Source of the DNA: Brevundimonas poindexterae
GTDB lineage: Bacteria > Pseudomonadota > Alphaproteobacteria > Caulobacterales > Caulobacteraceae
Assembly: GCF_020524625.1 (NCBI RefSeq)
Contig: NZ_JAIVLL010000001.1
Coordinates: 310,001-374,000 of the forward strand
Length of the DNA: 64,000 nt
Direction of reading: 5' to 3'
A program made the translations under genes and the position numbers. Shown here one piece after another: positions 55,439 to 63,996 of this stretch. The notes beneath the pieces are model-generated. The model saw only the letters and a list, made by a program, of their open reading frames with translations, was not told the DNA's origin and did not search any database. Numbering within the stretch: position 1 is the first letter of the stretch; every line of letters starts with the position of its first letter.

Positions 55439-55466
55439 ACGACGGTTAGTCGACGACCGTCGTTTC
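55439..55466. terminator. Possible terminator between fumC and the DUF2188 gene
   Basis: ACGACGGT and ACCGTCGT flank a nine-base loop, with only a short TTT after it. The stem includes the last codon and stop of the convergent DUF2188 gene. Confidence 0.4.
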
Positions 55467-55685
55467 GGGCCGGTCGCCGCCGTCCGACACTTCGCGGTGC
55501 CATTGGCCGGAGGAGTCCTCCCAGCTGATGGTGCGGGTCTGGCCGCCGACCTGCTGTTCGGCGGCGGCGGTGCGGGCCGCCTTCAGCGCCGCGTCGTGGT
55601 CAAGGAAGGTCTCGGACCAGGTCTCGCCGACCTGATAAGCCCAGCCGCCGTCGTGCTGGACGATCTTGTAGATGACTTCGGTCAT
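55446..55685 (-). CDS. DUF2188-family small protein
   Basis: This 79-residue protein fits DUF2188: VIYKIVQHDGGWAYQVGETW, then HDAALKAARTAAAEQQVGGQ and ISWEDSSGQWHREVS. The pattern of a short beta hairpin, a helix and a final strand reading back the sample (GQW..) is typical. Its role is unknown; members often accompany stress genes. ATG 55685 follows GGGAACA. The upstream in-frame extension is poor. Confidence 0.85.
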   Translation of the reverse strand: MTEVIYKIVQHDGGWAYQVGETWSETFLDHDAALKAARTAAAEQQVGGQTRTISWEDSSGQWHREVSDGGDRPETTVVD

Positions 55686-55724
55686 GTGGTGTTCCCGGGT
55701 TGATTTGACTTCAGATAGGCAGAA

Positions 55725-55748
55725 GGCCCCGCCTGTAAAAGCGGGGCC
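55725..55748 (-). terminator. Hairpin after the DUF2171 gene
   Basis: GGCCCCGC and GCGGGGCC surround eight bases, followed on the minus strand by TTCTGCC. The T-run is weak, so termination is uncertain. Confidence 0.45.
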
Positions 55749-55774
55749 CTCGTCAATCGCTGCGACTGGCCGAC

Positions 55775-56002
55775 CTATTGTTTGTCGGTCCAGCGGTCCT
55801 TGGCCTGGTCCTCGGTGAGGTTCAGGTGGACATGCTCGTCGACACGCGAGACCCACTCGGTGGGGATCATGCGGTGCTTGAACCCGGTATCGAAATCCAG
55901 CTTGGCCAGTTCGATCTGATCGCCCTTCACATGGTCGACGCGACCGATGCGACCGCCGTCCGAGGCGATGACGTCCATATGTTCCTTGATGGCTTCCAGC
56001 AT
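55775..56002 (-). CDS. DUF2171-family small protein
   Basis: This 75-residue protein fits DUF2171: IKEHMDVIASDGGRIGRVDH, then GDQIELAKLDFDTGFKHRMI and PTEWVSRVDEHVHLNL. It resembles one half of a PRC-barrel. Members are frequently induced in stationary phase or stress. GGGAGA nine bases before ATG 56002 decides the start. An EcfG-like promoter lies 35 bases further upstream. Confidence 0.85.
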   Translation of the reverse strand: MLEAIKEHMDVIASDGGRIGRVDHVKGDQIELAKLDFDTGFKHRMIPTEWVSRVDEHVHLNLTEDQAKDRWTDKQ

Positions 56003-56036
56003 GGTGTTTCTCCCTGTCTGTTGGATGTGATCCATA

Positions 56037-56062
56037 AACGGGAAGACGCTGGAGGCCGTTGC
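56037..56062 (-). promoter_or_regulatory. EcfG-like general-stress promoter candidate for the DUF2171 gene
   Basis: On the minus strand GCAAC is followed by 17 bases and CGTT, one mismatch from GGAAC-N16/17-CGTT. It would start transcription about 30 bases before the gene. Confidence 0.35.
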
Positions 56063-56084
56063 ATACGGCAGCGCTGAGGGCGCC

Positions 56085-56486
56085 TCAGGGCTTGTCGCGG
56101 ATGGTCCGTCCGACCGGGGCCAGGGCCAGCTTGGCCAGCTCGAGGTCCTTGAGCGCGAAGGGGATGCCGATGATGGTGATCGCCTCGGCGAAGGCCGCGA
56201 TCAGGTGGCTGAGCGCGATGTACCAGCCGGCGAAGATGAACCAGACGACGTTCAGCACCACGCCCACCGGGCCGGCGCCGATGTCGGTTGCGTCCGGCTC
56301 GCGCCACACGACCTCACGACCGAACGGCCAGAGGGTGTAGGCGCCGATCCGCCAGGCCGCGAAGGTCCACGGCAGGCCGACGATGGTGAGGGCAAGAATA
56401 GCGCCCCCGACGAACCAGCCGATAGCCGAGATCAGACCACCGAAGATCAGCCAGAGAACGTTGAGAACAAGTCGAATGAGGTCCAT
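56085..56486 (-). CDS. YccF-domain membrane protein
   Basis: This 133-residue protein has two copies of the YccF domain: LVLNVLWLIFGGLISAIGWF then LTIVGLPWTFAAWRIG, and VVLNVVWFIFAGWYIALSHL then ITIIGIPFALKDLELAKLAL. The paired short helices and the GIP/GLP turns are characteristic. The protein sits in the inner membrane; the function is unknown. ATG 56486 matches the family N-terminus; a longer in-frame start exists at 56537 but lacks conservation. Confidence 0.92.
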   Translation of the reverse strand: MDLIRLVLNVLWLIFGGLISAIGWFVGGAILALTIVGLPWTFAAWRIGAYTLWPFGREVVWREPDATDIGAGPVGVVLNVVWFIFAGWYIALSHLIAAFAEAITIIGIPFALKDLELAKLALAPVGRTIRDKP

Positions 56487-56557
56487 GCGCCAACCATAGA
56501 AGACGACCGGGCGCCTACCGAGTGAATTTCCTGACATCCTGATGTAGGCTTTGCGGC

Positions 56558-56743
56558 ATGGCCGAGATCATCAACCTGAACCGGGTGCGTAAGGCACGTG
56601 CGAGGGACGAGGCCCGCGCCGACGCCGAGGCGAACCGCGCCCGCCATGGTCGCACCCGGGCCGAACGCGAAGCGGCCGGGAAGGCCCGCGACACGGCAGC
56701 CCGCCATCTGGACGGCCACAGGCGCGAGCCGGACGATGAGTGA
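56558..56743 (+). CDS. DUF4169-family small protein
   Basis: This 61-residue, very basic helical protein matches DUF4169: AEIINLNRVRKARARDEARA, then ANRARHGRTRAEREA and a final ARHLDGHRREPDDE. The family is typical of alphaproteobacteria and of unknown role. The next small gene starts inside its last codons (8-base overlap). It lies downstream of fumC, on the same strand. Confidence 0.85.
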   Translation: MAEIINLNRVRKARARDEARADAEANRARHGRTRAEREAAGKARDTAARHLDGHRREPDDE

Positions 56744-56876
56744 TCCGCGCAAGGACAAGCGGGTCCGCCACGGTCTGGTCCCCCTGCTGGTCGCGCTGCG
56801 ACTGGAGGCGAAACGACGCGCGCAGAAGGAGGGGAAGCCGCCCCCGGACGACGAACCCGACGACGATCACCGCTGA
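56736..56876 (+). CDS. Small basic/acidic hypothetical protein
   Basis: This 46-residue protein has a basic helix (RHGLVPLLVALRLEAKRRAQ) and a very acidic C-terminus (PPPDDEPDDDHR). Its ATG lies eight bases before the DUF4169 stop, suggesting coupled translation. No family is recognised; the size and charge layout suggest a small partner protein. It is shorter than many gene callers would report. Confidence 0.5.
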   Translation: MSDPRKDKRVRHGLVPLLVALRLEAKRRAQKEGKPPPDDEPDDDHR

Positions 56877-56888
56877 GGCTTCGTCCCT

Positions 56889-57800
56889 CTAGCTGACCTT
56901 GGGCGCGCGGATCAGCAGCACCTGTCCGGCCAACACCAGCGCCAGACCGGCGAAGGCCGGCAGGCCGAACCGGGCCCCCTCGAACATGACCGACACCAGC
57001 ATGGCGATGGGCGGCGTCAGGGCCGAGATGTAGCTGGCGAGGCCATAGCCCCGGCTGCGCGCGATGGTGAAATAGATGACGAAGGCCACCACCGACCCCA
57101 TCAGCGACAGATAGAGCAGTGATCCGACGTAGGCGAAGGACGGCTCGATCCGCCACTCGACCCCCTGCGTCAGGCCGAACAGGGCCAGCATGGCGGTGCC
57201 ATAGGCCATCGCCCATGCGGTGGCGGGCATGACGGCGGCGCCGGCCACCTGTCCCCGCCAGGCGAAATAGTTTCCGAGGGCCGAGCTGAGCACGGCGATG
57301 CAGGCCATGCCGACGCCCAATCCGGCGGCACTGGTCATGGAGCTGCCGAGGATTTCGCTGCCGGACAGGACGGCCACGCCCACCAGTCCGAGCGCCGACC
57401 CAACCCAGGCCAGACGCGAGGCCTTCTGCCCCGCCACCAGACGGAACAGCACCAGATTGACGAAGGCCAATCCCGCGAAGATGACGGCCACGACGGCCGA
57501 GGGCACGCGCTCTTCCGAGGCATAGACGAAGCCATAGGAGAGGGCGAAGACGAAAGCCCCCTGCCCCAGCGCCGCCAGATGCTGGACCCGGTTCAACCGG
57601 ACCCGGCGGCGGGTCGCGAGGCAGAAGGCGAACAGCACCAGCGCCGCCAGTCCGAACCGCCAGACCACCGAGACAGTTGGCGCAACCGGACCCAGTTGCA
57701 GGGTGATGGCGTACCAGGTCGTGCCCCAGATCAGCGCGCAGACAGCGATCCCGGCGACCAGCCAGCGCCCACCGAGCATCGGGGATGAAGGAGACGACAC
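56889..57800 (-). CDS. EamA/DMT-family transporter
   Basis: This 303-residue protein has ten membrane helices in two EamA repeats, starting LVAGIAVCALIWGTTWYAIT and VVWRFGLAALVLFAFCLA, with the second repeat near AAGLGVGMACIAVLSSALGN and YFAWRGQ. The end SALTPPIAMLVSVMFEGARF is characteristic of drug/metabolite exporters. The substrate is unknown. GTG 57800 has AGGGA eight bases upstream; ATG 57779 is an alternative. Confidence 0.92.
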   Translation of the reverse strand: MSSPSSPMLGGRWLVAGIAVCALIWGTTWYAITLQLGPVAPTVSVVWRFGLAALVLFAFCLATRRRVRLNRVQHLAALGQGAFVFALSYGFVYASEERVPSAVVAVIFAGLAFVNLVLFRLVAGQKASRLAWVGSALGLVGVAVLSGSEILGSSMTSAAGLGVGMACIAVLSSALGNYFAWRGQVAGAAVMPATAWAMAYGTAMLALFGLTQGVEWRIEPSFAYVGSLLYLSLMGSVVAFVIYFTIARSRGYGLASYISALTPPIAMLVSVMFEGARFGLPAFAGLALVLAGQVLLIRAPKVS

Positions 57801-57992
57801 GGCACAATCCCTGCAGCGAAACGGAGGCGGAGCCATGCGCCGATTTCCCCGCCATGGCGAGGCCCGCTCGCCTTCGCGACAGTCAAATCGCGTTCCAGTG
57901 CGTGACACGGCGCCGCAACAGGTCGGATTTGCGGCAACGCTTGGAGCGCTCGTTCATTGTGGTCCTGAACGATTGCGGACATCCGGGGCGGA

Positions 57993-59858
57993 ATGGAACA
58001 TCAGGGACTGGTACTGGCGGCCATCGGTGTGCTGGGCATTGGCGCGCAGTGGGTCGCGTGGCGGACCGGCTGGCCGGCCATCGCCCTGATGCTGCTGGCC
58101 GGGATCATCGGTGGACCGCTGACCGGATTTATCCAGCCCGAGCGGGATTTCGGCCATCTGCTGGAGCCGATCATCTCGCTGGCGGTCGCCATCATCCTGT
58201 TCGAGGGCGGGCTGAACCTGAACTTCCGCGAGCTCCGCCACTCCGAGGGCGCCGTGCCACGGCTGGTGTTTCTGGGCGTTCCGATCGCCTGGGTGCTGGG
58301 GACCCTGGCCTGCTACTATGTCGCCGGGCTGATCTGGCCGGTCGCCATCCTGTTCGCCGGCATTCTGGTGGTGACGGGTCCGACCGTCATCCTGCCCCTG
58401 CTGCGACAGACCAATCTGGCGCAAAGACCCCGGGCGATCCTGAAGTGGGAAGCCATCGTCAATGACCCGCTGGGTGCGCTGTGCGCCGTGCTGACCTATG
58501 AGGTGCTGCACCGGGCCGGGGAAGGTGACACCGTCGCGGGTGTGGTCATCTCCCTGCTGTTGGCGTCGCTGGTCGCCTGTCTGATCGGCTGGGGCGCGGC
58601 CCGGATCATCGCCTGGGCCTTTCCGCGCGGCTACGTTCCCGAGTTCCTGAAGTCACCGATCCTGCTGATCGCCGTGATCGGCGTGTTCGTGGGCGCCAAT
58701 ATGATCCAGGAAGAATCGGGCCTGCTGACCGTGACGGTGATGGGGGTGGCGCTCGCCAATATGAAACTGGCCAGCTTCCGCGACTTCATGCACTTCAAGG
58801 AAAACATCACCGTCCTGCTGGTGTCGGGCGTGTTCGTGATGCTGTCGGCCTCGTTGAACCTCGAGGTCCTGCGCCAGTTTGAATGGCGTTTCCTCGCCTT
58901 CCTGATCGTGTTGCTGTTCGTCGTGCGTCCGGCCACCGTTCTGCTCAGTCTGGCCTTCAGCCGGGTGCCCTTCCGCGAGCAGCTGTTCATCGGCTGGATC
59001 GCCCCGCGCGGGATCGTGGCCGTGGCCATCAGCGGCCTGTTTGCCCTGAAGCTGGGAGAGCTGGGCTATGCCGACGGCAGCACGCTGGTGACCCTGTCCT
59101 TCGCCGTGGTGATCGTCACCATCCTGGCCCACAGCTTCACCGCCAAACTGGCCGCACGCTGGCTGGGGGTGACAGGCAAGGGTGACAAGGGGGTGCTGAT
59201 CGTCGGCACCACGCCGTGGAGCCTGTCGCTGGCGCAGCTGCTGCAATCGCTGAAGATCCCGGTGCTGATCGCCGACACCAGCTGGCAGCGCCTGGCCGCC
59301 GCGCGCCAGATGGGCATGCCGGTCTTCCACGGAGAAATCCTGTCGGAGGTGACCGAGGACCACGTCGACATGAGCCAGTTCCAGGCCCTGGTCGCGACCA
59401 CGGACAACGAGGCCTACAATGCCCTGGTCTGCAACGAACTGGCGCCCGAGGTGGGCCGCCATGCCGTCTTCCAGCTGGGCGACACCTCCGAGGACAATCC
59501 GCGCGCCCTGCCCCCGGCCCTGCGGGGCCGGACCCTGTTTGCCTCGGGCCTCGGTGTCGAGGAGATCGAGCGGCGCGAGCGGTCCGGCTGGGACTTCCGC
59601 AAAACGCGGCTAAGCGAAAAATACGGTCTGGAGGACGCCCGCAAGGAGCTGCCGGACGAGGCCGAAATTTTGGTGCTGGTGAGGGACGGCGGTAAGCTGC
59701 ACTTCTTCAGTCATGCATCGCGGCCCAAGCCGCAACCCGGCGATACGGTGGTGTCCTATGCGCCGCCGCGTGAAACCGCCAAGGCCCGGGCGAAGAAAAC
59801 CCCGCCCCCGAAAGGAGACGAAGGCATGATCCCGATCCCTTCGCCGTCAGGCGCATGA
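57993..59858 (+). CDS. CPA1-family cation/proton antiporter with RCK-like domain
   Basis: This 621-residue protein has about twelve N-terminal membrane helices with the antiporter stretches LFEGGLNLNFRELRH, VTGPTVILPLLRQ and NDPLGALCAVLTYEVL (the Asn-Asp pair for ion binding), then GWIAPRGIVAVAISGLFAL. A cytoplasmic TrkA-N-like domain follows (GVLIVGTTPWSLSLAQLLQS, ALVATTDNEAYNALVCNELA) and a TrkA-C-like tail. It probably exchanges sodium or potassium for protons. The last gene of the pair starts in its stop (ATGA). Confidence 0.92.
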   Translation: MEHQGLVLAAIGVLGIGAQWVAWRTGWPAIALMLLAGIIGGPLTGFIQPERDFGHLLEPIISLAVAIILFEGGLNLNFRELRHSEGAVPRLVFLGVPIAWVLGTLACYYVAGLIWPVAILFAGILVVTGPTVILPLLRQTNLAQRPRAILKWEAIVNDPLGALCAVLTYEVLHRAGEGDTVAGVVISLLLASLVACLIGWGAARIIAWAFPRGYVPEFLKSPILLIAVIGVFVGANMIQEESGLLTVTVMGVALANMKLASFRDFMHFKENITVLLVSGVFVMLSASLNLEVLRQFEWRFLAFLIVLLFVVRPATVLLSLAFSRVPFREQLFIGWIAPRGIVAVAISGLFALKLGELGYADGSTLVTLSFAVVIVTILAHSFTAKLAARWLGVTGKGDKGVLIVGTTPWSLSLAQLLQSLKIPVLIADTSWQRLAAARQMGMPVFHGEILSEVTEDHVDMSQFQALVATTDNEAYNALVCNELAPEVGRHAVFQLGDTSEDNPRALPPALRGRTLFASGLGVEEIERRERSGWDFRKTRLSEKYGLEDARKELPDEAEILVLVRDGGKLHFFSHASRPKPQPGDTVVSYAPPRETAKARAKKTPPPKGDEGMIPIPSPSGA

Positions 59859-60394
59859 ACCGGACCGTTCCCCTGCTGATCGGACTGGGACTGGCGACCG
59901 CCGCCTGTCAGGAGCCGTCCGAGCCCGCCACCGACCCGGTCGCCGAGGCGCCGCCGCCGGCGGAGCCGGCCGAGGCCGAGCCCCGTGGGTCGATCATGCG
60001 GCCCGATGTGCTGGCCGAGCTTGAGGCGCCCCCTGCCCCGGTGCCTCCGCCCGTGGAAGGGCAGGTGCTGTTCGGTCTGGGCGAAACCGGCCTGAGCAAC
60101 GAGGCGCGCGCCGTGCTGGACGCCCTGATCGAGGGCAAGGACCTGACGGAGCCGATGTGGCACCTGACCCTGACCGGCCGCACGGACGCCAGCGGCGACC
60201 CGGAGGTCAATCAGCGGCTGGCACGGGAGCGCGCCGAGTCGGTCCGCGACTATCTGGTCGAAAAGGGCATTCCGGCGGGTCGCATCGAGGTCGTGGCTGC
60301 AGGCGCGCCCGAACCTGGCCAGGAACGTCCTGCCAATCCCATGCAGAACCGCCGCGTCGACATCCGGGCCGAGGCGCGGGCAGCGGAAGACTAG
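59855..60394 (+). CDS. OmpA-family C-terminal-domain lipoprotein
   Basis: This 179-residue protein has a lipoprotein signal (LLIGLGLATAACQEP, Cys at residue 18), a Pro/Ala/Glu linker, and an OmpA-like peptidoglycan-binding domain: GQVLFGLGETGLSNEARAVL, LTGRTDASGDPEVNQRLARE and NPMQNRRVDI. It would anchor the outer membrane to the cell wall. It overlaps the antiporter stop by four bases, so the two share a transcript. Confidence 0.9.
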   Translation: MNRTVPLLIGLGLATAACQEPSEPATDPVAEAPPPAEPAEAEPRGSIMRPDVLAELEAPPAPVPPPVEGQVLFGLGETGLSNEARAVLDALIEGKDLTEPMWHLTLTGRTDASGDPEVNQRLARERAESVRDYLVEKGIPAGRIEVVAAGAPEPGQERPANPMQNRRVDIRAEARAAED

Positions 60395-60442
60395 ACGTCC
60401 TGGGGACATGCCCGACTGAGCGGGATGCGCTAGGCTGGGCGT

Positions 60443-60688
60443 ATGTTGAAGAAGAAGTCCGTGCTGCTGGCCGGCCATGCCACCTCCATCGCGCTCGAGC
60501 CCGAGTTCTGGGCCGTGCTGGAAGGGCGCGCCACGCGCGACGGGATCAGCCTCGCCGCCTTGCTCAAACAGATCGACGCGAGCCGGGGCCGAAGGCCGCT
60601 GGCCTCGGCCTGTCGGGTGGCGGCTCTTCAGTGGGTGACGCAGACCGCCCACGAAAAAGGGCAGGCCGCCCGAGGCGACCTGCCCTGA
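60443..60688 (+). CDS. Ribbon-helix-helix-domain small protein
   Basis: This 81-residue protein has the arylsulfate-type ribbon-helix-helix pattern: KKKSVLLAGHATSIALEPEF, then WAVLEGRATRDGISLAALLK and ASACRVAALQWV. The family is small and probably DNA-binding; its targets are unknown. Its last 30 bases also encode the terminator of the convergent gene on the other strand. Confidence 0.85.
   Translation: MLKKKSVLLAGHATSIALEPEFWAVLEGRATRDGISLAALLKQIDASRGRRPLASACRVAALQWVTQTAHEKGQAARGDLP
60654..60685 (-). terminator. Rho-independent terminator on the minus strand, inside the RHH gene
   Basis: Reading the minus strand, GGGCAGG and CCTGCCC close a stem with inner pairs, followed by TTTTT. It serves the gene ending at 60707 and lies wholly within the coding end of the opposite gene. 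Confidence 0.75.
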
Positions 60689-60706
60689 TCGTCAAATCGC
60701 GCAGGC

Positions 60707-60913
60707 CTACTGCGAGGGTGTGACGTCCGGGGCCGAAACCTCGGGCAGGTTCACATCGACGTTGACGTCCTTCTTCTGGGTACCCATGCCGCCCGCGAAG
60801 ACGAAATAGGCCACGATCGCCAGTACGACGACCACGCCGCCGACGATGAAGGCCAGCCCGGCATTTCCGCCGCCGCCGTTGTTGCCACCCGAGTTGTTCG
60901 ATTGATCCGACAT
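60707..60913 (-). CDS. Small single-helix membrane protein
   Basis: This 68-residue protein has an Asn/Gly-rich N-terminus (SDQSNNSGGNNGGGGN), one membrane helix (LAFIVGGVVVVLAIVAYFVF), and a periplasmic tail with KKDVNVDVNLPEVSAPDV. Such DVNVDVN tails recur in small alphaproteobacterial proteins of unknown role. AGGAGG lies about nine bases before ATG 60913. It has its own terminator. Confidence 0.75.
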   Translation of the reverse strand: MSDQSNNSGGNNGGGGNAGLAFIVGGVVVVLAIVAYFVFAGGMGTQKKDVNVDVNLPEVSAPDVTPSQ

Positions 60914-61023
60914 ACGCATCCTCCTGTTTGATCTGCTCAGCCAAACGGGACCGAACGGCACAGGTTCCCGAACCCACAGCGCCGCTGGCCTTGGCGCCGG
61001 GCAGTTCCTATTATGTTTCGCTC

Positions 61024-63336
61024 ATGACCGAATCCGCCTCCCTGCCCTCGCCCCGCATCTCCGACCTCGCGCGCGCCGCCGCGCCGGTGCCGGACTATCT
61101 CGCGGGCCTGAACCCGGAACAGCGCGAAGCGGTGGAGACGACCGAAGGGCCGGTTCTGGTGCTGGCGGGCGCCGGCACGGGCAAGACGCGGGTGCTGACC
61201 ACGCGGCTGGCGCACATTTTGGCGACCGGGAAGGCACGCCCGTGGGAGTTGCTGGCCGTCACCTTCACCAACAAGGCGGCGCGCGAGATGCGCGAGCGGA
61301 TCACCCACCTGATCGGTCCGTCGGCCGAGGGGCTGCGCTGGCTGGGCACCTTCCACTCGATCGCCGCCCAGATCCTGAGACGTCATGCCGAGCTGGTGGG
61401 CCTGCGCTCCAGCTTCACCATCCTGGACACCGATGATCAGGAGCGGCTGCTGAAGCAGTTGATGGAGGCCGAGGGCATCGACACGAAGCGCTGGACCCCG
61501 CGCACTCTGTCCGGCTTGGTCGATCACTGGAAGAACCGCGGCTGGACGCCCGCCAAACTGCCCGCGACCGAGGATTTCGCCGACGGCAAGGCCAAGACGC
61601 TCTATGCCGCCTATCAGAACCGCCTGCAGACGCTGAACGCCTGCGACTTTGGCGACCTGCTACTGCACAACCTCACAATCCTGTCCGAACATGCTGATAT
61701 CGCAGAGGAATACCGGCGCCGGTTTCGCTACATCCTGGTCGACGAATATCAGGACACCAATGTCGCCCAGTACCTGTGGCTGAGGCTGCTGACGTCCTCG
61801 ACCGGCAATGTCTGTTGCGTGGGCGACGATGACCAGTCGATCTATGGCTGGCGCGGGGCCGAGGTGGACAACATCCTACGCTTCGAACGCGATTTTCCCG
61901 GCGCCAAGCTGGTGCGGCTGGAGCGCAATTACCGGTCGACCGGCAATATCCTGGGGGCAGCCTCGGGTCTGATCGCCGGCAACCGGGGACGACTGGGCAA
62001 GACCCTCTGGACCGAGGACGACGGCGGCGAAAAGGTCCGCGTGCGCGGCGTCTGGGACGGCGAGGCCGAGGCCCGGCTGATCGCTGACGAGATCGAGACA
62101 GCCAAGACCACCGGCATGAAATACAAGGACATGGCCGTTCTTGTTCGCGCGTCGCATCAGATGCGAGCGTTCGAGGAACGCTTCGTCATGCTGGCCATCC
62201 CCTACACCGTCATCGGTGGCCCCCGCTTCTTCGAACGCGCCGAAATCCGCGACGCCCACGCCTATCTGCGGCTGATCCAGTCCGAGGACGACGACCTCGC
62301 CTTCGAGCGGATCGTCAATGTGCCCAAGCGCGGCATCGGCGACACTTCGGTCCAGAAGATCCTGCAGCTGGCGCGTACCGCGGGCATCTCGGCCATGGCG
62401 GCCGTCCACCGGCTGATCGAATCGGACGAACTACAGGCCCGCACCCGGACCGCGCTCGCCGGGTTCGCCCGCGACCTGCACCGCTGGCGCACCCTGGCCG
62501 CCGACACGCCCCACCCCCAGCTGGCCGAGACCGTGCTGGAGGAGAGTGGCTACACCGATATGCAGAAGGCCGACCGCCTGACCGGCCAGACGCGGCTGGA
62601 TAATCTCAAGGAACTGGTCCAGGCCATGCAGGCCTTCGACACCCTGCAGGCCTATCTGGAGCATGTGTCGCTGGTCATGGACATGGAGCGGGCCTCGGGC
62701 GACGACTCGGTCCAGATCATGACCCTGCATGGCGCCAAGGGGCTGGAGTTCCCGCTGGTGTTCCTGCCCGGCTGGGAGGAAGGCGTCTTCCCCAGCCAGC
62801 GCAGCATCGACGAGAAGGGCGAAAAGGGCCTCGAGGAGGAACGCCGGCTGGCCTATGTCGGCCTGACCCGCGCGCGCCGCGATGCCCGCATCAGCTTTGC
62901 CGCCAACCGGCAGGTCTATGGCCGCTGGACCGCCCAGATGCCCAGCCGCTTCGTCGACGAACTGCCGATCGAGAACGTCCAGCCGGAAAGCGAGACCGGC
63001 TATTACGGGGCCGCCCCCAGCGCCCGCCAGGTCCAGGATCGCTGGTCAGAGGACAAGACCTTTGGCGGCGGCTATGACAGCCCCGGCTGGAAGCGCGCCC
63101 AGCAGCGCAGCGCCACCGGCTCGGCCCACCGCAGCCCGCCCATCGAGGGCGTCAGCCGCCGCGTCGAGCACCCCACCACCGCAGCCCCCACCGGCCAGTG
63201 GAGCCGGGGCGAGCGCGTGTTTCACCAGAAGTTCGGCTATGGTCGCATCCAGGGCGTCGAGGGCAACAAGCTACGCGTCGCCTTCGACAAGGCCGGCGAG
63301 AAGAAGGTGATCGACAGCTTCGTCGAAAAGGCCTGA
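61024..63336 (+). CDS. UvrD/PcrA-family ATP-dependent DNA helicase
   Basis: This 770-residue superfamily 1A helicase has Walker A at about 47-57 (LAGAGTGKTRV), motif Ia (FTNKAAREMRERI), Walker B at about 239 (VDEYQDTNVAQYLW), GDDDQSIYGWRGA, LERNYRSTGNIL, MTLHGAKGLEFPLVFLPGWE and EERRLAYVGLTRARRD. The C-terminal Tudor-like domain (VFHQKFGYGRIQGVEGNKLR) binds RNA polymerase in PcrA and UvrD. It unwinds DNA in excision and mismatch repair. ATG 61024 was chosen by the family N-terminus. Confidence 0.95.
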   Translation: MTESASLPSPRISDLARAAAPVPDYLAGLNPEQREAVETTEGPVLVLAGAGTGKTRVLTTRLAHILATGKARPWELLAVTFTNKAAREMRERITHLIGPSAEGLRWLGTFHSIAAQILRRHAELVGLRSSFTILDTDDQERLLKQLMEAEGIDTKRWTPRTLSGLVDHWKNRGWTPAKLPATEDFADGKAKTLYAAYQNRLQTLNACDFGDLLLHNLTILSEHADIAEEYRRRFRYILVDEYQDTNVAQYLWLRLLTSSTGNVCCVGDDDQSIYGWRGAEVDNILRFERDFPGAKLVRLERNYRSTGNILGAASGLIAGNRGRLGKTLWTEDDGGEKVRVRGVWDGEAEARLIADEIETAKTTGMKYKDMAVLVRASHQMRAFEERFVMLAIPYTVIGGPRFFERAEIRDAHAYLRLIQSEDDDLAFERIVNVPKRGIGDTSVQKILQLARTAGISAMAAVHRLIESDELQARTRTALAGFARDLHRWRTLAADTPHPQLAETVLEESGYTDMQKADRLTGQTRLDNLKELVQAMQAFDTLQAYLEHVSLVMDMERASGDDSVQIMTLHGAKGLEFPLVFLPGWEEGVFPSQRSIDEKGEKGLEEERRLAYVGLTRARRDARISFAANRQVYGRWTAQMPSRFVDELPIENVQPESETGYYGAAPSARQVQDRWSEDKTFGGGYDSPGWKRAQQRSATGSAHRSPPIEGVSRRVEHPTTAAPTGQWSRGERVFHQKFGYGRIQGVEGNKLRVAFDKAGEKKVIDSFVEKA

Positions 63337-63364
63337 CCGCAGAGGGTCGGCCACGGCCACGTGA

Positions 63365-63441
<77 letters not shown>

Positions 63442-63492
63442 ACATCAAGGGACGGCCCTCATGCCACGCCCCTGCCCCGCCCGCAACGCGCG

Positions 63493-63996
63493 TCAGCCGC
63501 CGCAGGGGGTCTGGGTGTCGAAGAAGGGGTGACGGATGCGGTCGCCCGGCCCCGCGCCGATCTCGGCCATACGGCCGGCCCGCACCTCGAGCACGCCCTT
63601 GGCCGCGCCGTTCGAGGGATAGGTCGTCTCGGCATAGGGGGTGGTGTGGGCAGCGATCGAGACGATGCAGCCCTGCGGATCCAGATAGACGATGTCGAGC
63701 GAGCTGGGCGTGTTCTGCATCCAGAAGGCGCGCTCGGCCACGTCCGGGAACTGGAACAGCATGCCGCGGTCATCCTCCAGCGGCGGACGATACATCAGGC
63801 CGCGCGCGCGTTCCGGCTGGTCGTCGGCGATCTCAACCTGAAAATCGAAACTGCCCTTGTCGGTGATGACGGTCAGGGGCTCGACCGGCAGGGTCTGGCC
63901 GTCGCCGGTCGTCGATTCCTGGGCGCAGGCGCCGGTGAACAGAAGGGCCGCGCAGAGCGCCGCAGCAGGAAGATAACGCTTGAACACCTGTTCCAC
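63493..63996 (-). CDS. DUF192-family lipoprotein
   Basis: This 167-residue protein has a lipoprotein-like leader ([20 protein letters not shown], Cys at residue 24) and a full DUF192 domain: [20 protein letters not shown], then [30 protein letters not shown] and [20 protein letters not shown]. The family is common and its function unknown. The start is a GTG at 63996, four bases from the window edge, or a GTG nine bases inside it; a start beyond the window cannot be excluded. Confidence 0.9.
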   Translation of the reverse strand: MEQVFKRYLPAAALCAALLFTGACAQESTTGDGQTLPVEPLTVITDKGSFDFQVEIADDQPERARGLMYRPPLEDDRGMLFQFPDVAERAFWMQNTPSSLDIVYLDPQGCIVSIAAHTTPYAETTYPSNGAAKGVLEVRAGRMAEIGAGPGDRIRHPFFDTQTPCGG

